A stretch of DNA of 5,505 nt from Acholeplasmatales bacterium (GTDB taxonomy: Bacteria; Bacillota_I; Bacilli_A; Acholeplasmatales; Anaeroplasmataceae). The stretch lies in contig JAEELC010000181.1 in the NCBI GenBank assembly GCA_016288675.1, positions 1 through 5,505 of the forward strand, given 5' to 3'. The notes under the pieces are model-generated. The model made no database searches. It saw only the letters and a program-made list of their open reading frames with translations, and was not told where the DNA came from. Of this stretch, positions 1-5,271 are shown piece after piece (the stretch's first letter is position 1; each line of letters starts with the position of its first letter). Position numbers and translations under genes: made by a program.

Positions 1-1362
1 ACAAATGGTATAGCTTGCCTTATTCGTAAGACACCAGCTAAGATCAGATTAAATAAAGATAAATTAATAAATGAACAATATATTACTACTAAATTACATG
101 ATTTCTTAATTAAATGTATTCATGGTCATGCAAATATTATCGTTGCAGGAGAAACTGGTTCAGGTAAAACCGAATTAGTTAAATATTTAGCTAGTAAAAC
201 TAAAGAAGACGAAAAAATCATATCTATAGAGGATACACTAGAACTTCACTTAGATAAGATTTTCCCACAAAGAGATATAGTAGCAATGAAAACAAATAAC
301 ATTGCATCATATACTGAAGCGTTAGTAGCGTGCATGCGTCAAAACCCAATTTGGATTCTATTAGCCGAAGTTCGTTCTGGTGAAGCAGTTATGGCCGTAC
401 GTAACTCTATTTCATCAGGTCACCACGTTATGTCAACAATCCATGCTGACCGTGCAACAGCTATCCCAATGCGTATGTACTCACTACTTGAAAGTTCACA
501 AGATATTGAACAATTCGTTGGATCAATCCATAGATATGTTCAAATTGGTATATATGTTAAAGGTTACTTTAGTAAACGTTTAGGTAGATTCCAACGTGAA
601 ATTATTGAAGTATGTGAATTCTACGTAGATGACGATGATAATAAAGCAAAATGTAATTTGCTTTATCAAAAATCTCTTGATGGTAAGGTAGTTTTAAGAA
701 ATCCTACTAAGTATTTAAGAAATTACTTAGCAATTGGTAACGTTGATGTTGCTGAAGACGAATTTGGTTTAGGACCAAGTAATGAAGGATTCGAAGATAC
801 AAACTTAGAAGCTGCACAAAATGCTGCTAAAAATGGTGGCGAAGGTGCAGAAGAAGCGGCTAAACAAGTTGCAGCTGGAGAAACACCAAAAGAAGAAGCA
901 AAAGAAGAGAAAAAAGGACCAACTGATGAAGAACTTAGACCTCCAACAAATGAGGCAGATCCTTTTGGTATGAATGATGAAAAAACATCAGAAGCAAGTG
1001 CGTCACAAAGTCAAAAGACAGATGCACAAGTAATGGCTGATGCAAGTGGAGTAACACAAGCAGGAGGAAATACACAAACACCAACTGCAGTACCAATGCC
1101 AAAGCCTGCACAACCAACACCAGTTGCTGTACCACAACAAAGTGCTCCTCAACCAGTAGCACAAGTTGCAGCATCTGCTGTACCACAACAACCAATAGCT
1201 GTACCAACAGCACCTGGACAAGTTCCAGTTAATCCATTACAACAAGCACAAAATGCTATACCAAAACCTGTTGTAGATGGAGTAATGATGAGAGCTCCTC
1301 AAGGAGCAGTGCAAGCTGCACAAAACTTACAAAACATTGAAGCAACTACACAAGCTGCATAA
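1..1362 (+). CDS. tadA: TadA/VirB11-family secretion ATPase, 5' partial, with long Pro/Gln/Ala-rich C-terminal tail
   Basis: Frame 1 is open from the first base, so this gene begins upstream of the window; 453 residues are visible. It is a hexameric-type cytoplasmic ATPase that powers Tad pilus or type II/IV secretion. Visible motifs are Walker A GETGSGKT (visible residues 50-57), an acidic Asp box SIEDTLEL (E77, D78), a Walker B region IWILLAEVRSGEA (E123, R125) and a His box GHHVMSTIHAD (140-150). The ATG at 286 is not the start, because it falls between the Walker A and Walker B motifs. The recognisable fold ends near residue 245. It is followed by about 200 residues without a known fold: an acidic, Ala/Glu/Lys-rich part, then a Pro/Gln/Ala/Val-rich part with AVPQQ repeats. 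Such a tail is not usual for TadA. The next gene starts 23 bases downstream and encodes a TadB-like membrane protein, which supports the Tad assignment over conjugative VirB11. The family call is firm; the exact system is inferred. Confidence 0.9.
   Translation, partial: TNGIACLIRKTPAKIRLNKDKLINEQYITTKLHDFLIKCIHGHANIIVAGETGSGKTELVKYLASKTKEDEKIISIEDTLELHLDKIFPQRDIVAMKTNNIASYTEALVACMRQNPIWILLAEVRSGEAVMAVRNSISSGHHVMSTIHADRATAIPMRMYSLLESSQDIEQFVGSIHRYVQIGIYVKGYFSKRLGRFQREIIEVCEFYVDDDDNKAKCNLLYQKSLDGKVVLRNPTKYLRNYLAIGNVDVAEDEFGLGPSNEGFEDTNLEAAQNAAKNGGEGAEEAAKQVAAGETPKEEAKEEKKGPTDEELRPPTNEADPFGMNDEKTSEASASQSQKTDAQVMADASGVTQAGGNTQTPTAVPMPKPAQPTPVAVPQQSAPQPVAQVAASAVPQQPIAVPTAPGQVPVNPLQQAQNAIPKPVVDGVMMRAPQGAVQAAQNLQNIEATTQAA
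1126..1206 (+). repeat. Short direct repeats in the tail of the secretion ATPase
   Basis: The 15-mer GCTGTACCACAACAA, coding AVPQQ in frame, occurs exactly at 1126-1140 and 1177-1191. A shorter copy, GCTGTACCA, is at 1198-1206, and a related GCAGTACCA is at 1087-1095. The spacings (51 and 21 bases) are multiples of three, so gain or loss of units would keep the frame. The repeats lie in the Pro/Gln/Ala-rich, probably disordered tail. Confidence 0.75.
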
Positions 1363-1385
1363 TATAACATAGAGAGGGTATTCAT

Positions 1386-2324
1386 ATGATTCAAATATAC
1401 TGGATAGAATTATTTGTTTTAATTGTAGTTCCATTATTTGTAATGTCATATAGACAACAAGGTGAAGATGGAACAGGGGATGCAAATACTAATGGTAAAA
1501 GTGCATTTGCACATTTAGGCGAAACAATTGCTAAATTATATAATAAATATGCACCATATTCATTTGCTGAAGTACAAGAAAAAACATCACAATTAGGACA
1601 TGCATATACTATGAGAGAATATACATCTGAAGTTATTTTAATAGGTGGACTATTTGCAGTAATAGGATGGATGTATTTCTATAGTATTCCTTTTGCTATT
1701 TTCTATGCAATTATAGCAATCATGTTTATACCATACTTACATTTCTTAAAAGCAAATAGAGAATTTGCTGAATTCATATTTGAACAAATTCAAACTTATT
1801 GTTCAAACGTTATTAACGAATTTAATACTACACAATCATTTGTTAAATCACTTGAAGGTTGTAGAGATTCAGGCATCTTAGAAGATCCTGTATTAGCAGA
1901 CGTTAGTAAAATGATTGATATGTCATATTCAAATGGTACTATTGATGAAGCCATTGAATGGTTTAACAAAAAGTATCCATATTACATGGTTAAAAATATG
2001 CACCAATTATTTAACCAAATTACAAAAGAAGGTGCACAAGATACTGGTGAATCACTAGAAAACATGATGTCAGATATCGATACACTTGTTGAAGGTGTAT
2101 ATCGTGATAAAATGGATAGATCTGTATCACATAAGAAATTCATGGGATTCGGTATTGCATTATACTTCTTACCAATGCTTATTCAAATATTAATGAAAGA
2201 TAGTTATAGACAAATGATTGAACAATTATATGTTCAATTCATGCTACATGGTGTAGTAGCTATTAATTCATACTTTATTATAAGTGGTGAAAAGTTCTAC
2301 AACGAAGATACAGGAGTTGAATAA
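1386..2324 (+). CDS. tadB: TadB-like membrane platform protein (T2SSF family)
   Basis: This 312-residue protein is likely one of the two membrane platform proteins on which the TadA ATPase acts during pilus or pseudopilus assembly. Visible features are an N-terminal hydrophobic segment (about residues 4-21), a charged Gly/Asn-rich loop, a pair of membrane segments (about 80-118), a soluble helical region of about 130 residues (120-250) in the T2SSF position, and two hydrophobic segments near the C-terminus (about 253-271 and 284-299). That order, TM pair, cytoplasmic helical domain, TM pair, is typical of TadB. The soluble region holds an EGCRDSG turn and a long acidic helix, as expected, but the sequence is divergent. 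The start ATG has AGAGAGGG (1371-1378) seven bases upstream. It lies 23 bases after the ATPase gene and one base before the next start, so the three genes should be cotranscribed. The symbol rests on architecture and gene order. Confidence 0.78.
   Translation: MIQIYWIELFVLIVVPLFVMSYRQQGEDGTGDANTNGKSAFAHLGETIAKLYNKYAPYSFAEVQEKTSQLGHAYTMREYTSEVILIGGLFAVIGWMYFYSIPFAIFYAIIAIMFIPYLHFLKANREFAEFIFEQIQTYCSNVINEFNTTQSFVKSLEGCRDSGILEDPVLADVSKMIDMSYSNGTIDEAIEWFNKKYPYYMVKNMHQLFNQITKEGAQDTGESLENMMSDIDTLVEGVYRDKMDRSVSHKKFMGFGIALYFLPMLIQILMKDSYRQMIEQLYVQFMLHGVVAINSYFIISGEKFYNEDTGVE
2312..2316 (+). promoter_or_regulatory. Ribosome binding site that sets the TadC-like start
   Basis: AGGAG lies inside the last codons of the upstream gene, nine bases before ATG 2326. 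It favours this ATG over the in-frame ATG at 2284, which would overlap the upstream gene by 41 bases and has no comparable site. Confidence 0.75.
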
Positions 2325-2325
2325 T

Positions 2326-3129
2326 ATGGGCGGAACAGTATATGTAGAAATATTTATAATGGCATGTGTTATTCTATATGTTATGCAATACATCGGTGGT
2401 GTAAGTGTTGCAAAATTCGTAGATGACAATGCAGTATATTTCCAAAAATTAAAAGAAGATGATTTTGCATTCTATTGTAAAGCTAGATATGGTGATGCAG
2501 TAGATATTGATGCCTTATTTAATCAAAGATTAAAATTTGCTCTTTACTGTGGTTTAGGTGGAGCAGTATTATTTATCAATAGTTTTGATGGTGTTAAAGC
2601 ATTAATATGTGTTGCAGTTATGATAGGTGCTTTTAAATTAAATTATGTTCAATTAAAGAATTATTATAAAACTCACTTACATTTAATTGATACTCAATTA
2701 CCTTATTACTTAAAGAATCTAGAAATCTTAGTACAACACTACACAGTTCCAGTTGCTTTAGGTAAATCTGTAGGTGATGCACCAGAGATATTCCAAGATG
2801 GTTTAAGAGATATGATTGAAAAAATTAATGCAGGTGATTCATCTGTACAACCATATATGGATTTTGCTAAAGATTTCCCAGTTCGTGATAGTATGCGTAT
2901 GATGCGTTTATTATATCGTTTAGGTTTAGGTAAACAAGAACACAAACAAGAACAATTATTAGCGTTCTCTAAAAACGTTTCTTCATTACAACAAAAAGCA
3001 CGTGAAGAAAGATATAAAGCTAGACTAGAACACATGGAAAATCAAACAATGAAGATGCTTGTTTGTACTGGTATTGGAGTTATGGCATTACTAGTATTAA
3101 GTATCTTACAAACATTCAAGAGTTTCTAA
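2326..3129 (+). CDS. TadC-like second membrane platform protein
   Basis: This 267-residue protein probably partners the preceding TadB-like protein in the inner platform of the Tad-type machine. It has an N-terminal membrane segment (about residues 5-26), a short soluble part with an acidic FVDDN and KEDDF stretch, one or two membrane segments (about 69-104), a soluble helical domain (about 105-240), and one C-terminal segment (about 244-262) ending TFKSF. This layout fits T2SSF/TadC. The central domain has the pattern of two helical hairpins, with LPYYLKNLEIL and a basic cluster RDSMRMMRLLYRLGLGK. ATG 2326 is preferred because of the well-placed AGGAG, and it leaves one base after the previous TAA, suggesting translational coupling. 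An in-frame ATG at 2284 would add 14 polar residues. An intrinsic terminator follows the stop directly, so this is the last gene of the operon. TadC identity comes mainly from context and topology. Confidence 0.72.
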   Translation: MGGTVYVEIFIMACVILYVMQYIGGVSVAKFVDDNAVYFQKLKEDDFAFYCKARYGDAVDIDALFNQRLKFALYCGLGGAVLFINSFDGVKALICVAVMIGAFKLNYVQLKNYYKTHLHLIDTQLPYYLKNLEILVQHYTVPVALGKSVGDAPEIFQDGLRDMIEKINAGDSSVQPYMDFAKDFPVRDSMRMMRLLYRLGLGKQEHKQEQLLAFSKNVSSLQQKAREERYKARLEHMENQTMKMLVCTGIGVMALLVLSILQTFKSF

Positions 3130-3155
3130 AAGATGCAAATAATTGCATCTTTTTT
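3128..3155 (+). terminator. Intrinsic terminator ending the Tad-like operon
   Basis: AGATGCAA (3131-3138) and TTGCATCT (3143-3150) form a perfect 8-bp stem with an ATAA loop. The stem can be lengthened by AAA (3128-3130) pairing with TTT (3151-3153), and it runs into a TTTTTT tract. The hairpin starts within the TAA stop codon of the TadC-like gene. The A-rich 5' side means it could also work, less well, on the opposite strand. Confidence 0.9.
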
Positions 3156-3171
3156 GATAAAATTGTATAAT
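3143..3171 (+). promoter_or_regulatory. Sigma-A-type promoter of sufS-sufU
   Basis: A perfect -10 box TATAAT (3166-3171) has TTGCAT (3143-3148) 17 bases upstream as a weak -35. A TTGATA at 3154-3159 is a better -35 match but too close to the -10. Transcription should begin near 3178, giving a leader of only about 20 bases. The -35 lies in the 3' arm of the upstream terminator, so the two signals share DNA. Confidence 0.6.
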
Positions 3172-3182
3172 TATACACGTTG

Positions 3183-3188
3183 AAAGGA
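3183..3188 (+). promoter_or_regulatory. Ribosome binding site that sets the sufS start
   Basis: AAAGGA lies nine bases before ATG 3198. An in-frame TTG at 3180 overlaps this site and would have no ribosome binding site of its own, so ATG 3198 is chosen. Confidence 0.8.
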
Positions 3189-3197
3189 CTGTTTTAT

Positions 3198-4391
3198 ATG
3201 AATAGAGAAGATTTTCCTATTATAAATAATAACTTAATTTATTTTGATAATGCTGCTACTACTTTAAAACCAAATAAAGTAATAGATGCTATAAATGATT
3301 ATTATAGGAATTATTCCGTTAATATTCACCGTGGTGAATATGATTTATCATTTAAAGCAGACCAAGCATATGAGCATGCTAGATTAGTTGTAGCTAATTT
3401 TATAAATGCTACTGAAAAATCTATCGTATTTACTAAAGGAACAACAGATTCATTGAATATGATAGTAGATGGATATTTTAAAAATCATTTAAACACAAAT
3501 GATGAAGTGTTAATAACTAAATCAGAACATGCATCAAATGTATTACCATGGTTTAATTTAGCTAAAGAAAAAGGAATTAAAGTAAATTATATAGAATTAA
3601 ATGAAGATTATACCTTAACAATAGATAATATAAAGAAAGCTATAACTGATAATACAAAAGTAATATCGTTAGCTGGTATTACAAATGTAATAGGTGATGT
3701 TAGACCTATTAAAGAAATATGTGAATTAGCACATTCTAAAGGTATATTAGTAGTAGAAGATGGAGCACAAAGTGTTCCACATATTAAAGTAGATGTTAAA
3801 GATACAGATATAGATTTCTTAGCATTCTCTGGACATAAATTATGTGGTCCTACAGGAATTGGTGTTTTATATATTAAACCATCTTTAATTGATGAATTTA
3901 AATCAGTTGAATTTGGTGGAGGTATGAACGAATCATTTGATTCAGTTGATGAAGTAATCTTAAAAGAAGCTCCAACAAGATTTGAAGCAGGAACACCAAA
4001 TATAGCTGGTGCTATAGGATTAGCATCTGCTATAGAATACATTGAATCTATAGGATTAGATAAGATACAAGAATATGAAGTAGAATTAAAAGAGTATTTA
4101 GTATCTAAATTATCTACTATAGATCATATTAAAGTAATTAATCCTAATACTAAATCAGGAATAGTTGCTATTACTATAGATGATATATTCCCACAAGATG
4201 TAGGATATTATTTAAATAAATATAATATATGTGTTAGAACAGGTAATCACTGTGATAAACTATTAAAAGATTTATTAGGTGTAAGAAACACATTAAGAAT
4301 TAGTTTATATTTCTATAATACCAAAGAAGAAATAGATAAATTAGTAGAATTATTAAGTGATAAAAATAAAATAATAAGTGAGATGATTTAA
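3198..4391 (+). CDS. sufS: Cysteine desulfurase SufS
   Basis: This PLP enzyme of fold type I removes sulfur from L-cysteine, giving alanine and a protein-bound persulfide for Fe-S cluster assembly. It is 397 residues long, close to the usual 400-410. Visible motifs are YFDNAATT near the N-terminus (about residues 15-22), NIHRG, an EHASN segment, DGAQS with the PLP-ring aspartate D188 and Q191, FSGHKLCGPTG with the Schiff-base lysine K214, and the active-site loop RTGNHCDKL with R347 and catalytic cysteine C352. The short loop around the cysteine marks group II (SufS) rather than IscS. Typical SufS has HHC at this loop, where this protein has NHC, and the residues after the cysteine also differ from the common HHCAQP form. 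The sufU start abuts its stop, so SufU is the likely sulfur acceptor. It has its own promoter, separate from the Tad-like operon. Confidence 0.95.
   Translation: MNREDFPIINNNLIYFDNAATTLKPNKVIDAINDYYRNYSVNIHRGEYDLSFKADQAYEHARLVVANFINATEKSIVFTKGTTDSLNMIVDGYFKNHLNTNDEVLITKSEHASNVLPWFNLAKEKGIKVNYIELNEDYTLTIDNIKKAITDNTKVISLAGITNVIGDVRPIKEICELAHSKGILVVEDGAQSVPHIKVDVKDTDIDFLAFSGHKLCGPTGIGVLYIKPSLIDEFKSVEFGGGMNESFDSVDEVILKEAPTRFEAGTPNIAGAIGLASAIEYIESIGLDKIQEYEVELKEYLVSKLSTIDHIKVINPNTKSGIVAITIDDIFPQDVGYYLNKYNICVRTGNHCDKLLKDLLGVRNTLRISLYFYNTKEEIDKLVELLSDKNKIISEMI
4380..4387 (+). promoter_or_regulatory. Ribosome binding site of sufU inside the end of sufS
   Basis: GAGATGAT matches seven of eight bases of the Shine-Dalgarno segment GAGGTGAT and ends four bases before ATG 4392. 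It lies in the last codons of sufS, so translation of sufU is probably coupled to sufS. Confidence 0.5.
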
Positions 4392-4817
4392 ATGGATTCT
4401 AGTACTAAAAGAGAAGTAATATTAGAACATTATCAAAATCCAGTTAATAGAGTGACTGATGATGTTGAAGGATATGTTAAAGTTAATTCTAACAATGAAT
4501 CTTGTATAGATAATATTAACTTATTTATTAAATTTGATAATAATAAAATTGAAGATATTAAATTCAGTGGAGAAGCATGTGCTATTTCAACTGCATCAAC
4601 ATCTATAATGATTCAAAATTTAATAGGTATGGATATAGATGAAGCATTAGATTATATTGATAATTTTACTAAGATGTTAAATGAAGAAGAATATGAATCT
4701 AAAGATTTTAAAGATGCTGTTGTATTTGATGAAACATATAAACAAGCTAACAGAAGAACATGTGTAACATTACCATATAAAGGTATTATTAAAGCTATAG
4801 AAGACTATAAAAAGTAG
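4392..4817 (+). CDS. sufU: SufU, zinc-dependent sulfur acceptor for SufS
   Basis: This 141-residue protein is of the IscU/NifU-N fold and is close to the normal SufU length. In the family a zinc ion is held by three Cys and one Asp, and one of the Cys accepts the persulfide from SufS. All appear present: C38 and D40 in ESCIDNI (the usual motif is PTCGD), C63 in GEACAIS, and C124 in RRTCVTLPY, with R121 three residues before it. The spacings (25 and 61 residues) agree with the Bacillus protein, and the insert of about 20 residues between the second and third Cys is the SufU hallmark that separates it from IscU. The glycine between Cys and Asp in the first motif is Ile here. The start directly follows the sufS stop, so the two form one operon. 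No sufB, sufC or sufD follows; the next signal is a promoter with a T-box leader. No terminator is seen after the gene. Confidence 0.93.
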   Translation: MDSSTKREVILEHYQNPVNRVTDDVEGYVKVNSNNESCIDNINLFIKFDNNKIEDIKFSGEACAISTASTSIMIQNLIGMDIDEALDYIDNFTKMLNEEEYESKDFKDAVVFDETYKQANRRTCVTLPYKGIIKAIEDYKK

Positions 4818-4845
4818 TTGAATAATTATCATTTAATGATATAAT
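4818..4845 (+). promoter_or_regulatory. Promoter of the T-box-controlled operon
   Basis: TTGAAT (4818-4823) and a perfect TATAAT (4840-4845) are 16 bases apart, placing the start of transcription near 4852, just ahead of the T-box stem I. The spacer and the first two bases of the -10 form the palindrome TATCATTTAATGATA (4827-4841). The -35 begins right after the sufU stop codon. Confidence 0.65.
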
Positions 4846-4998
4846 TATATATGTAAATACATTGATTAGGACTAGTAATAAATGGAAATTACAAGAGAGT
4901 TCGTGGTTGGTGAAAACGAATTAATGAAAGTTTATGAATCTACCTATGAGTGGTGTTAATAACACCCGGGTATAACCCGTTATCAAAGAGAGTTAAAT

Positions 4999-5048
4999 AG
5001 AGGATGGTACCGTGCAATATTGCACTCCTTAAGTATCATTCTTTTTTT
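4999..5048 (+). terminator. T-box regulated intrinsic terminator
   Basis: AGAGGATGGTAC (4999-5010) can pair over all 12 bases (several G-U) with GTATCATTCTTT (5033-5044). The pairing encloses the small palindrome GTGCAATATTGCAC (5012-5025) and runs into a T tract (5042-5048). This is the default off state when the tRNA is charged. Bases 5020-5067 can be read as an N-terminal extension of the next gene but are terminator and leader. Confidence 0.85.
5000..5030 (+). promoter_or_regulatory. T-box antiterminator
   Basis: GAGGA (5000-5004) pairs with TCCTT (5026-5030). The seven-base bulge TGGTACC (5005-5011) is the site for the tRNA acceptor end, and GTGCA/TGCAC (5012-5016/5021-5025) forms the upper helix. 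This is the standard antiterminator shape. It uses bases 5000-5010 that are also needed by the terminator, so the two cannot coexist. Confidence 0.88.
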
Positions 5049-5055
5049 ATTTTCT

Positions 5056-5064
5056 AAAGGAGGA
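5056..5064 (+). promoter_or_regulatory. Strong ribosome binding site that sets the start of the 67-residue gene
   Basis: AAAGGAGGA is a near-perfect Shine-Dalgarno sequence four bases before ATG 5068. It argues against the in-frame ATG at 5020, which lies inside the terminator stem-loop. Confidence 0.9.
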
Positions 5065-5067
5065 TCT

Positions 5068-5271
5068 ATGGACAAGGATGTATTGGAAAAAGATTATATT
5101 AAATTCTATTTAAGAGATCAAAGAATTCAATTAGAATGGATGAAAACAGATAATCAATTTTCTAAAGAAGATATTGCTGAAATGGAAGAAAGAATTAAAC
5201 AATTAGAAAGTGAATATAAAAAAATATTACTAGAAGAAATGGAGCAAAAAGAAAATGGAAAGAAAATTTAA
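5068..5271 (+). CDS. Small charged coiled-coil protein of unknown function
   Basis: I do not recognise this 67-residue protein. It has no signal peptide, no membrane segment and no cysteine. It is very rich in Glu and Lys. The middle and end, about residues 30-60 ([20 protein letters not shown] and on), have a leucine/isoleucine heptad-like pattern typical of a coiled coil, and the first 30 residues hold several aromatic positions (two Tyr, a Phe and a Trp). A strong ribosome binding site and position as first gene behind the T-box indicate it is real and translated. Its last 17 bases overlap the next gene, suggesting coupled translation. It may be a cytoplasmic partner of the DUF1653 protein or of a later gene product, but that is only inference. 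The bases before ATG 5068 are leader RNA. Confidence 0.75.
   Translation: MDKDVLEKDYIKFYLRDQRIQLEWMKTDNQFSKEDIAEMEERIKQLESEYKKILLEEMEQKENGKKI

Larger units (their letters stand above)
4852..5048 (+). promoter_or_regulatory. T-box riboswitch (tRNA-sensing leader), specifier UCU (Ser) or CUA (Leu)
   Basis: The leader RNA binds a specific tRNA and lets transcription proceed when that tRNA is uncharged. Stem I: a kink-turn with tandem G-A pairs (4864-4865 with 4948-4949); helix TAGG/CCTA (4867-4870/4943-4946); specifier loop with AGTA (4874-4877) opposite GAATCTA (4936-4942); helix ATAAA/TTTAT (4878-4882/4931-4935); helix ATTA/TAAT (4888-4891/4922-4925); an AGAGAG bulge; and the distal hairpin TTCGT/ACGAA (4900-4904/4916-4920) closing a GGTTGGTGAAA loop. 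Next come hairpins GGTGTT/AACACC (4952-4966) and CGGGT/ACCCG (4967-4979), with the conserved CCGTTA at 4977-4982. The T box AGGATGGTACCGTG (5001-5014) differs from the consensus AGGGTGGNACCGCG at two bases. The codon followed by the usual A is UCU (4939-4941). The U in TGGT would best pair with a tRNA ending ACCA, as in tRNA-Leu (CUA, 4940-4942), whereas tRNA-Ser normally has G73. The amino acid is therefore unsettled. Confidence 0.95.

Noticed and set aside
286..288. ATG at 286 as start of the ATPase gene
   Set aside because: The frame is open from base 1 and encodes the Walker A motif (148-171) and Asp box upstream of this ATG; a start here would remove essential ATPase motifs.
380..583. 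Second + strand frame inside the ATPase gene
   Set aside because: It lies wholly within the conserved Walker B and His box coding region and has no recognisable protein character.
935..1221. Open frames on the minus strand opposite the ATPase tail
   Set aside because: They are Leu/Val/Gln- and Cys/Trp-biased translations of the complement of a repetitive Pro/Gln/Ala coding stretch, with no ribosome binding site.
2739..3035. 98-codon minus-strand frame within the TadC-like gene
   Set aside because: It is covered by a better supported + strand gene in an operon.
3180..3182. TTG as the sufS start
   Set aside because: It overlaps the AAAGGA site that serves ATG 3198, and the six extra residues are not part of the family N-terminus.
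3608..4042. 144-codon minus-strand frame within sufS
   Set aside because: sufS is unmistakable on the + strand through this stretch; the opposite frame is a shadow.
5020..5067. N-terminal hydrophobic extension of the 67-residue gene, resembling a signal peptide
   Set aside because: These bases are the T-box terminator arm and T tract, and a near-perfect ribosome binding site precedes ATG 5068.
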